A stretch of DNA of 64,000 bases from Hygrocybe punicea (lineage: Eukaryota > Basidiomycota > Agaricomycetes > Agaricales > Hygrophoraceae): contig OY744461.1 of NCBI GenBank assembly GCA_963556145.1, positions 1,922,001 through 1,986,000 on the forward strand. The letters are read 5' to 3'. Position 1 is the first letter of the stretch. The number at the start of each line of letters is the position of its first letter. Below the pieces are notes generated by a model. That model was not told where the DNA came from, made no database searches, and saw only the letters and a list, made by a program, of their open reading frames with translations. This document shows positions 21,530-30,908 of this stretch, piece after piece. Made by a program: the position numbers and the translations under genes.

Positions 21530-23070
21530 GGCTTTCCGGTGTCGGACCGCTCTCGTCGGTTCTTTTGGTTGTGCTCGATGGTGGGCAAGGTGACGACGGC
21601 GCCGGTGTTTGGATCCGTGATCGTGACTTGTTGTTCTCCGTTTTTATAATCCTTCGTAAGAGCCTCGGAAAGCGTGAAGAACGGGCGGCCGATGAGGATC
21701 TCGTAGGGGGCATCGTCGACAACTTGGACTTGGAGGAAAAGATCGACGTCGCCAAAAGTGAATTTTAGGTTGGCGATCCGGCCGAGGGTGTCGTTGTCGC
21801 TTTTATTTGCCGACTGCATCCGCATCTTCATATTTTGGAGGCCGTAACCGAGTTTCTCCCAAATATCGCGCTGCATGCCGATGATCATGGAACCGTTGTC
21901 GAGGACGCACTCGAATACGAATTTGCCGTTGATGAGCGGGTAGACCGCACGGAGAGGGACTGAGTCGTGGCCGACGACGAGCGGGACGTTTTCCTGACAG
22001 TGTTGACAGGCGCGAGTGGGGATTTCGGGTGCGTGAAAATGGAAGACCTCGACGTTGTTACTCTCGGCGGTGACCTTTTTCGACGTAGTGAGGTCCTTCA
22101 TGTGACGGCGGGCGTCGGACGACATGGCTAAAAGCTCTCGCTGCGAAATGCAGACTTGAGAATCGAGCGCGTGGTCGATGACGGATTTGGCGATACCGGG
22201 ATCTTTGATGGGGGCTTGGTAGCGGTATTGGGGGTGCGATGCGGGAAGGTTCTGGGGAGTGCGCGGTACAAGGGCGGTCGGCTCGGTCGGCCGCGTGTTC
22301 GAAGGGGGGACTATGGTGATCGGCTGCTCGTTGATAGGTCTGGCTGTTTTCTCGGCGGGTTTCGCGGCGGGGACAGACGTGGAAGTGGTGGGCAGATTGG
22401 GAAACGTTTCTCTAGACTTGCCTTTTGCCTTTGATGGGATCTCTACACCGTCGAATCTAACCCGTTTACGAAGCCGCTGCACTTCGGCTTCCAGAACCTT
22501 AATCTGTTCGTTGTCGTTGTCGATGTCGGACGTCGTGGACTGAAAGATGTCGGCATACTCGGTAGTGGCCTCTGGTTCGTAGGTGGGTACTTCGACGGCG
22601 GAGACGAAGTTAGCTTTGACATGAGGCGGCGGGTCGCATTGGAACGGTTCTGTGGGGTTGCGGGCAGGGGGAGCGCGGTTGCCGGGGTTCTGTGCGTGCC
22701 ACGCGTCAAAGCGTTCCCTCATATTTTTGCCGACGATAGCCTTTGGAAGATACATTCCGTTAGGCAATACGATGCGGCCGTGCTCGTTCTTGCGGCATAT
22801 CCCGTCTCGAGTGTACTGCTCGCAAATAGGACAATCGTGTATACGATGGAACGGGTCGTCGCAAAAGAGGCAGTTGAAATTGGTGAAACCCTGTCCCGCG
22901 GTGGTCGGCTCAGCCCTATTTGCACACGGCTTTGGGGGGTTGTTGCGTTCGGTGAGGGCTTGCGTGAGGACGGCGAGTTGTTGCGAAACGAGACGAAATA
23001 GGTTGGATACGTTAGGTTCGACCGGTTCCGCTTTAGGAATGACCGGGTCATAGCGAGCGGGTGGCGGGTA
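21520..23070 (-). CDS. Retro-1 gag C-part and aspartic protease
   Basis: Read from 23070 downward: a Pro-rich linker, a zinc-knuckle-like CLFCDDPFHRIHDCPIC, a charged region with a short coiled coil (IKVLEAEVQRLRKRVRF), then a retropepsin-like domain with ECVLDNGSMIIGM (DNGS in place of the usual D-T/S-G) and a late ILIGRPF strand. The protease would cut the polyprotein. The N-terminal gag portion is at 29669-30885. Removal of Retro-2 plus one GCGG duplication rejoins MEPATR-YPPPARYD in frame. The frame is open to the TAG at the shift site. Confidence 0.82.
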   Translation of the reverse strand, partial: YPPPARYDPVIPKAEPVEPNVSNLFRLVSQQLAVLTQALTERNNPPKPCANRAEPTTAGQGFTNFNCLFCDDPFHRIHDCPICEQYTRDGICRKNEHGRIVLPNGMYLPKAIVGKNMRERFDAWHAQNPGNRAPPARNPTEPFQCDPPPHVKANFVSAVEVPTYEPEATTEYADIFQSTTSDIDNDNEQIKVLEAEVQRLRKRVRFDGVEIPSKAKGKSRETFPNLPTTSTSVPAAKPAEKTARPINEQPITIVPPSNTRPTEPTALVPRTPQNLPASHPQYRYQAPIKDPGIAKSVIDHALDSQVCISQRELLAMSSDARRHMKDLTTSKKVTAESNNVEVFHFHAPEIPTRACQHCQENVPLVVGHDSVPLRAVYPLINGKFVFECVLDNGSMIIGMQRDIWEKLGYGLQNMKMRMQSANKSDNDTLGRIANLKFTFGDVDLFLQVQVVDDAPYEILIGRPFFTLSEALTKDYKNGEQQVTITDPNTGAVVTLPTIEHNQKNRRERSDTGKPDF

Positions 23071-23074
23071 GCGG

Positions 23075-23230
23075 TGTAGTAGTTGTACCTGGGCCATCAC
23101 GTGACCCAGGTTCCACGGTTGGATCTCCTTATGTAGTCATTTCCTGTTGTAGCGAGGGTCGTCCCATTCCATCATCCCATCCAGACCCCGATTCCGTAGT
23201 GATCCCTTGAGCGTCCTCGGTACCACTCCA
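23075..23230. repeat. Retro-2 5' LTR
   Basis: 156 bp, TGTAGTAGTTG..CACTCCA. It differs from the 3' LTR (29513-29668) at about two positions. The 4-bp target duplication GCGG lies at 23071-23074 and 29669-29672. It contains a CACGTGAC E-box-like site. Confidence 0.92.
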
Positions 23231-23262
23231 ACGTGGTGATGAGAGCGACATTCGAACCCTAG
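23231..23262 (+). promoter_or_regulatory. Candidate tRNA primer-binding site of Retro-2
   Basis: Starting three bases inside the LTR the leader reads TGGTGATGAGAGCGAC and then ATTCGAACCC. TGG is complementary to a tRNA 3' CCA, and ATTCGAACC is complementary to a tRNA T-loop (GGTTCGAAT). The TGGTGATGAGAG core recurs after the LTRs ending at 31064 and 60843. Confidence 0.55.
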
Positions 23263-23665
23263 CCAAACACGTACCCAGAACCAAAACCAGTACCAGTGCG
23301 AGACGTTTCAGAACCCGAGCAAAGAACTACGAACAAAGAACCAGGAACTAGAACCGATACTAGTACAGTACAAAACACCCTCACCAGCCTCCAATTTCCC
23401 CACGACATCTTCACTACACCCATACCGCTCCGCACAAAACCAACGAAAAACGTTAACCCGACTCAGAGACAACCGCGGCCGATACACTCCATCCCAACCA
23501 AGCTCACCATCGACAACAACATCTTCCGAATCGTCCGTCACAGATCCCTCTAGTAACCCAAGAACCCCAGAGCAAAGTCAACCGAACACACCACCAACAT
23601 CACCAGCACCACAACTACCCGACATCCAAAACAACCCAACGCCAGTACAAAACCGCCGAATCACC

Positions 23666-25009
23666 ATGACCGAGTCCAGAGCCCTGCGCTGGGACGGCGG
23701 CCCCGATGAAAAAACGGCACCGGGCCAGTTCCTTCGCGAAATCAATATCAAAATCGAAGACAAAGAGTACAACACAGATAAAAAGAAGATCGAATGCTTC
23801 CGCAATAATCTCGACTACGGAGGAACCGCTGATCTATGGTACGACGAACTACCGGACGACACCAAAAAGGACTGGGACAAACTCGTCGAAGCGTTCGACA
23901 AGGAGTGGCCCAAAAACACCGTGCCCAAACCCTCCAAACTCGAACAAGTCCGAGCCCTTAAAGACTGGACCATTACAGCGGGAGAATTAGGTACAAAAAC
24001 AAAAACAACAGGATCAAAAGACGTATGGACCCACGTAAAATGGGCAAACGGGTTAGCGGCAAAAGTACGCGATGCAGAGGACAAAGGAGGACTCTTGTTA
24101 CAGGACGTGTTCGACGCACTACCGGAACCCATTCGCGACCTCATTCGAGACAAACCCCGTGCGGACTACAAAGAGCTCGCGGAAACGGTACGCACCATCG
24201 ACGTCATCTACCTCCAGGAGACGGTAGACAAACACAAAAGAAATGAGGAGACCGCCAGACTAGCATGAGTAGGGAACTCACCAACCAAGACCCTCCGCGA
24301 CTCGTTCGCCAGCACCCACATCCACTCAAACGCAGGTCCCCGACCATACACCAGCCCCCAAAGCTTCCAACCACACGCTACACGAGCCCCCACGTTCGAC
24401 CCCTTTGGAGGAGACGCAGGCGGCCGCGGGAACCTGTTCGGAGGAAGGGGATCTACCATTCGACCCTACAGAGGCACGGGCCTAGGAGCCCTAGGCATGG
24501 GAAGACAAACGCCCGGCCCTCCGTTCACAACTAGCACCGCAGACCGCCCCTTCGCCACAAGGCACCACGACTTACGAAACATCAACCTCCCGCACCACCC
24601 CGACACCGAAGCCGGCCACGCTGCATATAACACACAAGTAATCGCATGGAACCGCGCAAACCCCAACGGCCGTCCCGACGAGCTCCACCCATTCCCATTA
24701 ACACCCGGAACAGCACCTCTCGGATCGCGCGAGTGCTGGGACTGTGGCAGAGCAGGTCACCGAACCGGGGACCCCGATTGCCCCCGTATCCCAATCCCCG
24801 ATCAGGAACGAACATGGCGCCGCGTCGCCAGTCGCATAAGCCGTGAAGCAGCAAAGGAACGTTACCTCACCCAAAACGTAAACTTCGTCGGCCACGGATA
24901 TCACGATCACCACTACAGATACGACAATTACGAGCAACCGTACAGAACCTACAACTACCCGAACGAGCTCGACGACGGCCAGGGAAATGGCGAAGGGCCG
25001 TCCGCATAG
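23666..25009 (+). pseudogene. Retro-2 gag (one in-frame TGA)
   Basis: The ATG at 23666 opens MTESRALRWDGGPDEKTAPGQ. The capsid-like part includes FLREINIKIEDKEY.. and DLWYDELPDDTKKDWDKLVEAF. The same frame continues after a TGA at 24266-24268 (..ETARLA-stop-VGNSPTK..) through a Gly/Arg-rich segment to a zinc knuckle, CWDCGRAGHRTGDPDC, and ends at 25009. CGA in place of TGA would restore Arg. Gag forms the particle and binds RNA. Pol begins in the -1 frame overlapping the gag end. Confidence 0.85.
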
Positions 25010-28000
25010 ACGAAAGTCGGGCAGCCCAACAAAATCACCAGGCGGACACGCAGGTCCCCGACCAAAGTACGGGATGGGTCGGGGACACACGGATGAGCCC
25101 CCTCAATACAACTGCGCATATGGACACAGACCCCCTAGTCAGTACGAACACCGTGTACCATATACCCAAACACGAGACCATTGACCCGTATGTGATTGAG
25201 AGAGACGCTCTACCAGCGAAACCATTCATCCACCCAATAAGCCTCCGAGGCCCACAAGGAATTCCTTACAGAATAAACAGTCTGTTCGACGACGGGGCCA
25301 TGGTAAACTCCATGTGCACGTCAACATACAAAAAGTACAGAGACCGGCTCGGCGCACTGTTCCCATCGCGCATGACGCTACGTATGGCGAATGGAGCCAA
25401 AATACCATCGCAGGGCCAATGGACCGGCGACGTAGACCTCGACGGACTGCACAGACGCGCTACGTTCGAGGTATTCCCAAGCGGAGGCAATTGGTCACTC
25501 CTATTTGGGAAGCCGTTGCTCCAGCAATATAGGGCCATCCACAACTACGAAGACGACACGCTGAGCGTACCACACAACGGCGGCTGGAAGAAGATACTAA
25601 ACGACAACAACACCAACGATGACCCCCAACCACCCCAAACCCACCCAGCTACAACGACACTAAGCGACACCCTTCAAGCAGCAGCCCTAACACCGAGACC
25701 AATCGCTGCAGGGGTCGGCCTATCTTGGCGCCGCGAACACGGATACCCACAAATACCCACCAGCCTAGTGAACGACGAACCGCCCAGTAAAGAAGGAAAA
25801 ACACATACCCGTTCCCGCAACGCGTTCGCTCCGCTCGCCAGACTCGAGGATACGATCCTGGGCGAAACGCTCGATCGGGCAAACAACAGGTCCGCATACC
25901 TACCACCCGAACTCCAAGGATACCGCATGCCGAGACACCCGGCTGGCCCATCGAGAACCGCACAGCTCGAATGCGACATAGACGGCGTTGAGAAAACTCA
26001 GGAACGGACGAGCCGCCGCAAGGGACGCCGCGACCGACGCAGAAGAACCACCTCGTTTGACCACGCACCGCCACAGCCCACAACCCACACGACGCCCGAA
26101 CGCCCGCCCAAGCCAGTACCAAGCCAACCGATCTATACTACCCAGGAACACTGCCAACAGGACGACGACGACATCGGAGACATGCAACCGGAGGTCGACT
26201 TGGACGCAGATAAATCAATCTTCACCAGGAAAACTCACCCATTCAAGAAAGAGCGCGTCGAAGCAGTACTGGCCAACGTTAAACTCGGACACGACCTCAC
26301 CCCCACCCAACGAACACAAACGGAAGACCTGCTTCGCGAGTTCGCGGACTGTTTCGCTCTATCCGTGAGCGAGGTAAGCCCTGTCCCCGGCGCTGAACAC
26401 CGAATACACATACCTCCCAACACAGTGTTCCCAAAACGGGTACCTCGACAACGGCAGTTCAACGTAGCACAACGCAAGTTCCTCAACAAAACCATAGACG
26501 AGTTGTTGGCTGCCGACATCATAGAACCAATACGACCGGAGGACGTGAAATGCGCCTCACCCATCGCCCTGGGACACAAAGCCCACGATGGCCCAGGACT
26601 CCCAATGGAGGAACTGCAGTACCGGGTCAACGAGGAATGCGCCACCCACGGATTCCCACCACCGCACGACCTAGAACCACGACAGCCACCCGAAACACCA
26701 CCCCCGGAAACCACAAAACCCGCGAAGTGGCGGTTCTGCCAAAACTACAAAGCACTAAACAATGTAACGGAAGTGTTTCCGATGCCGCAGGGCGACATCC
26801 GCGCAAAACAGCAACGCCTAAGCGGACACAGGTGGGTGCATGGCTTCGACTTCGCGTCGGGCTTCTACGCAGTCGTCATCCCTCAGGAAAGCAGGCCGTA
26901 TTTAGCATTCTACATCGAAGGTCGCGGCTTCTTCACACAAAAACGGATGCCCTTCGGCCTCACCGGCGCCCCCTCAACCTTTGCACACACCACAGCCCAG
27001 GCCCTCGGAGACATACTCACAACTTTGCAGCTCGAACTTTTCGTGGACGATGGTGGAACAGCTGGGGATGACTTCGACGAGATGCTAGAGCGCACACGGC
27101 GCTTCTTTCAAAGGGTCCGCGAGACAGGCCTATCCCTATCAGCGAAAAAGTCAAAATTCTTCATGACAGAAATTATATTTGCAGGATCCAAAGTCGGACC
27201 CGACGGTGTCCAAGCCGACGAGACCAAAGTCACCGCCGTGGTCGATTGGAGGGCACCACCGGACCTTCTCGCCCTCTCCAGCTTCCTCGGCTTAACGGGA
27301 TACTTCAGAGATCTCATTCAGGGCTACGCCAAGCTCGCGCAGCCACTGTCCGACCTCCTACGCTCCGCCGACATACCGAAAAACGCTGGGAAATCAGCAT
27401 ATCGCGCAGCGCTGAGAGGCGTCAAGCTTGCCAATAGATGGACCGAAAAACACAAGAAGTGTTTTCTCGACTTGAAGACAGTCCTCACCACTAACCCAGT
27501 TCTCTCAGCGCCGCGGTTCGATGGAACGCCCTTCATCGTCACGACGGACGGCTGCAAAGAGGGTTTCGGAGCAGTCCTCTCCCAGAGGATGAGCATAACA
27601 CGACCCGGTGGCAAAGTAATAACAAGCCTACACCCCATCGCATACGCCTCTAAACGCACCTCCACCGCTGAAGAACGCTACAAGCCATTCCTGCTCGAAT
27701 TTGCGGCCCTCAAGTTTGCGCTGGACAAATTTGACAACATCATTTGGGGGTTCCCCGTCGAACTGGAGACGGATTGCCAGGCCCTGCGTGACGTTCTAAA
27801 CAGCACCGACCTTAACGCTACCCACGCACGCTGGAGAGACGGGGTGCTAGCCCACCAGATAACCGACGTCCGCCACATTCCGGGCAGAGTGAACCTCGTG
27901 GGCGATGCACTCAGCCGCAAAGACGAAGAGCTCCCGAGGATACCGGGGGACGGGAGCAGCTGGTCTGTTTCACCAGACTGGGAGGTCTCACGCGGCCTCG

Positions 28001-29478
28001 CCTACGACCTCTTCACGTTAACTGATGCCACCCCTGACACCCACCAATCGCTACGCAACCGCTTCCAAGACGAACTCGTGTTCGTCGAGATCATAGATGC
28101 CTTACTCGACAACCCCGACAACCCATCTGAGCGTGACAAACGACGCGCGACCCACCGAGCAAGAGACTTCTTCATCGAGGAGGGACGCCTGTGGAAGCTG
28201 GGCAATCCCACACCCGCGAGGGCCACACCACGCCGAGAGTGCGTCACCAAAGCGGAGGCGACGGCGCTCGCCAAATTGGAGCACGACAAAACCCACATGG
28301 GACGCGACTTAATCAAAATGCAGCTGTTGGACAAAATATGCACCCCATTCCTCGACGCATCAATAACAACGGCGATACGCCAGTGCGGGCGGTGCAAGAA
28401 CTTCGGGACCACCCACGTCCACGCCCTACTCCGACCAATCGTCAGGAGCCAGCCTTTCGAGCTGCTCGTAGGCGACTACACCTCTATGCCGACAGGAAAG
28501 GGTGGGTACACAAAGATAGGCCTCTACGCTGACGTATTCTCCAGGAAACTATTCGCGTTCAAGATCAAATCCGCCACGGGAAAAGCCACCGTGGAAAGCT
28601 TGGAACGAATCAGCAATGCATTCGTCGCACCCACGGTATTCATGACCGACGGAGGTTCCCACTTTGACTGCGATGTGGTGCGAAACTACTGCGCTAGTGT
28701 CCGAACTAAACACCATGTCATAGCCGCGTACTCCCCCTGGATCAACGGACTCATAGAAGGATCAAACAAGATACTCCTGAACACCCTTAAACGACTGTGC
28801 GCTCCCGGACTCGGAGAGGATGAGTATGAGCTAATGGCCGTCAACGACATCCCAAAAAATTGGCCCCAACATTTGGATGCTGCGGTGAAAGCTTTATCTG
28901 ATAGAATCCTTCCATCACTAAAATTTTCCCCGAATGAGTTACTATTCGGTTTAGCAGTGAACTCCCGAGCCCCAGACGACCCCGAAGCCACCCCACTACC
29001 CACAGACACTGCAATAGCAATTCACCTCGCTTACGCGGAGCAACAGCGGTTAGACGGTCACGCTTGCGCCGTGGACCACGCAGCAAACCGCAAGGCAATT
29101 TTCGACGCCAGGGTCCTCCAACACGCCCCCAGAGAAGTTATATTTAAATCTGGCCAGCTAGTACAAGTATATCGCAGTGACCTGATCAATGTCTACTCTA
29201 GTGAACGCAAACTACTACCACGCTGGTCCGTGCCCCGCCGCATCGTAGCCCGAATACGCAATTCCTACTCCCTGGAAACCCTGGAGGGCATTGCCCTACC
29301 AGGTACCTTCAACGCCCGCCGACTTCGAACCTTCGAGCCCAGGGCAGGCACCAGGTTGGCGCATGCCGAGAGCATTCGACCGCGCAGCACCGACACTGAT
29401 GAGCCTAGTTTGGATCCAGAGAGGATTGGCCAGGAGGCTGACCCAGACGCGACTCGTGATGAGGAGGTTGTTCCCTAG
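25003..29478 (+). CDS. Retro-2 pol polyprotein (PR-RT-RH-IN)
   Basis: The first ATG is 25093 (1461 codons), but the frame is open back through the gag end in -1 phase, so frameshifting is likely. Domains by residue from 25093: retropepsin-like near 64-72 (LFDDGAMVNS, DDGA variant); RT about 480-700 with RFCQNYKALNN and FVDDG at about 650; RNase H near 817 (TTDGCKEGFGAVL) and about 894 (ETDCQALRDVL); H-H-C-C zinc region about 1064-1105 (HDKTHMG..CGRCKNFG); integrase with Asp near 1126 (GDYTSMP), Asp near 1184 (MTDGGSHFD) and Glu near 1222 (INGLIEGSN). The order is Ty3/gypsy and no stop is present. Confidence 0.94.
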   Translation, partial: RIDESRAAQQNHQADTQVPDQSTGWVGDTRMSPLNTTAHMDTDPLVSTNTVYHIPKHETIDPYVIERDALPAKPFIHPISLRGPQGIPYRINSLFDDGAMVNSMCTSTYKKYRDRLGALFPSRMTLRMANGAKIPSQGQWTGDVDLDGLHRRATFEVFPSGGNWSLLFGKPLLQQYRAIHNYEDDTLSVPHNGGWKKILNDNNTNDDPQPPQTHPATTTLSDTLQAAALTPRPIAAGVGLSWRREHGYPQIPTSLVNDEPPSKEGKTHTRSRNAFAPLARLEDTILGETLDRANNRSAYLPPELQGYRMPRHPAGPSRTAQLECDIDGVEKTQERTSRRKGRRDRRRRTTSFDHAPPQPTTHTTPERPPKPVPSQPIYTTQEHCQQDDDDIGDMQPEVDLDADKSIFTRKTHPFKKERVEAVLANVKLGHDLTPTQRTQTEDLLREFADCFALSVSEVSPVPGAEHRIHIPPNTVFPKRVPRQRQFNVAQRKFLNKTIDELLAADIIEPIRPEDVKCASPIALGHKAHDGPGLPMEELQYRVNEECATHGFPPPHDLEPRQPPETPPPETTKPAKWRFCQNYKALNNVTEVFPMPQGDIRAKQQRLSGHRWVHGFDFASGFYAVVIPQESRPYLAFYIEGRGFFTQKRMPFGLTGAPSTFAHTTAQALGDILTTLQLELFVDDGGTAGDDFDEMLERTRRFFQRVRETGLSLSAKKSKFFMTEIIFAGSKVGPDGVQADETKVTAVVDWRAPPDLLALSSFLGLTGYFRDLIQGYAKLAQPLSDLLRSADIPKNAGKSAYRAALRGVKLANRWTEKHKKCFLDLKTVLTTNPVLSAPRFDGTPFIVTTDGCKEGFGAVLSQRMSITRPGGKVITSLHPIAYASKRTSTAEERYKPFLLEFAALKFALDKFDNIIWGFPVELETDCQALRDVLNSTDLNATHARWRDGVLAHQITDVRHIPGRVNLVGDALSRKDEELPRIPGDGSSWSVSPDWEVSRGLAYDLFTLTDATPDTHQSLRNRFQDELVFVEIIDALLDNPDNPSERDKRRATHRARDFFIEEGRLWKLGNPTPARATPRRECVTKAEATALAKLEHDKTHMGRDLIKMQLLDKICTPFLDASITTAIRQCGRCKNFGTTHVHALLRPIVRSQPFELLVGDYTSMPTGKGGYTKIGLYADVFSRKLFAFKIKSATGKATVESLERISNAFVAPTVFMTDGGSHFDCDVVRNYCASVRTKHHVIAAYSPWINGLIEGSNKILLNTLKRLCAPGLGEDEYELMAVNDIPKNWPQHLDAAVKALSDRILPSLKFSPNELLFGLAVNSRAPDDPEATPLPTDTAIAIHLAYAEQQRLDGHACAVDHAANRKAIFDARVLQHAPREVIFKSGQLVQVYRSDLINVYSSERKLLPRWSVPRRIVARIRNSYSLETLEGIALPGTFNARRLRTFEPRAGTRLAHAESIRPRSTDTDEPSLDPERIGQEADPDATRDEEVVP

Positions 29479-29512
29479 CAACGAGGACGTTGCTAAAGAG
29501 GAGGGGGGTACT

Positions 29513-29668
29513 TGTAGTAGTTGTACCTGGGCCATCACGTGACCCAGGTCCCACGGTTGGATCTCCTTATGTAGTCATTTCCTGTTGTAGCGAGGGTCGT
29601 CCCATTCCATCATCCCATCCAGACCCCGATTCCGTAGTGATCCCTTGAGCATCCTCGGTACCACTCCA
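29513..29668. repeat. Retro-2 3' LTR
   Basis: 156-bp direct copy of 23075-23230, preceded by the purine tract AAGAGGAGGGGGG and followed by the GCGG target duplication at 29669-29672. One difference from the 5' LTR is a CpG change (GAGCGTCC against GAGCATCC). Confidence 0.92.
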
Positions 29669-30885
29669 GCGGGTGGCGGGTTCCATTGGAGTCGAGTACC
29701 GGATGGCGGCAGGCGACGTTGACGATAGACGAGAGACGGTGGACGGTTCGGCCGCGGTTCCGGCCAGCAAGAAGTGGGCGCAATTGTGGAAATCCTGGAA
29801 GTCGTAAGGGTCGCTATGGAAATGGTTTGGCTTTTGGTACTGCAGACGGGTTTTGATGTCCTTTTTAAGCTCGACATGGAAGCCGTTCTCGTACGCGATG
29901 TTGCGTTCTCGGGGAGAGATTTGACCCTTGTCTAAGAGGAATCCCGAGATCCGGATGAACTCGCGGTAATATTCGCCAAGTTCAGCGCGGGTACGGATAC
30001 CGTAAGCGGTTTGGGTGTGCGTAAGACGGTCGAGATCCGCCATAGTGTACCGGTGATCGTCTTCCGTACCCGGGTATAGCACGAGTACGCTCTTTTTGAA
30101 TGCGGCATAATCGACGCCAGTCGCGCTAGGTAAACTTGCCCAAAGCTCGTAGTCGCTAAGCGACGCGTAGCGCAGACTATGCTTAATGCGTCCTGCGTCG
30201 TCGAGAGCAGCATCGGCAGCAAGTATCTCGACTTCTTCGAAGAAACGGTTTAAATTGAGCGGGTTCCCGTCGAAGGTCGGGGCCGTGGAGTGACCGTGAG
30301 CGGGCATTTGTTGTGGAGTAACATGGGGAGCGGTAACGTGGGGAGCGGTCGAGGATCCAGAGGTCGAAGTCATTGTGAGTGGAAGGAACTGAGATGTCGA
30401 TGAAGCGGTTGTCGGGTGTACAATGAGCGGGTCGGGTAACGTGGGCAATGACGGCGTGGACGAAGACGAAGACGGGGACGATGACGATGACGGAGTTTTC
30501 GATGCCGAGAGCGAAGACGGAGACGATGACGATGACGGAGTTTTCGATGTCGAGAGCGAAGACGTGGACGGGGGTTCTAGCGAGGTCGAAGTCGGGGACG
30601 TAGGCGATGCGGGTGTCGAACTGAGATCGGATGAGTCGGGTGTAATGGTAATTATCGGTATATCGACCGATTCGAGACTGTCAGATGAAAGATATAGGGG
30701 GGTGTTTGACCCTGAGACGAGCGGGAGATTGTTATGTCGAGCGAGGTGGTCGGGTACTAGCTGGAAGAAGTCATTGTCGATTGTCGGGTCGAAGGCGGCT
30801 AAGGAGAGTTCTTGTTGAAGAGTTCTTCGAGGAAGTTCTCGAAGACGACGGTCAGAGGGAGGGATACGGGAAGAGGAAGCTATGG
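29669..30885 (-). CDS. Retro-1 gag, N-terminal part
   Basis: The minus-strand frame is open from about 30885. A possible original start reads ATA rather than ATG in an ACC-ATA-GCT context; the first clear in-frame ATG follows near 30448. An Asp/Ser/Thr/Pro-rich N-terminal region precedes a capsid-like segment (FDGNPLNLNRFFEEVEILAA.., YELWASLPSATGVDYAAFKK, LVLYPGTEDDHRYTMADLDRL, FHVELKKDIKTRLQYQ), typical of fungal gypsy gag helices. It continues at 23070 after removal of Retro-2. Retro-3 sits just upstream (30909), between this ORF and the primer-binding site. Confidence 0.8.
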
Positions 30886-30908
30886 TGGTGCTAGACTATT
30901 CCTCGCGG

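Larger units (their letters stand above)
23075..29668 (+). mobile_element. Retro-2: complete Ty3/gypsy retrotransposon
   Basis: A 6594-bp element on the plus strand with short 156-bp LTRs, a leader starting CGTGGTGATGAGAGCGAC (candidate primer-binding site), gag, an uninterrupted pol, and a polypurine tract AAGAGGAGGGGGG just before the 3' LTR. It is inserted in the gag of Retro-1. LTR near-identity and an open pol mark a recent insertion. The only obvious lesion is one TGA in gag, so it may be recently dead or rescued by read-through. Confidence 0.92.

Noticed and set aside
23296..23553. 85-codon ORF before Retro-2 gag
   Set aside because: It lies in the leader between primer-binding site and gag. 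No domain, and the composition follows the A/C-rich leader.
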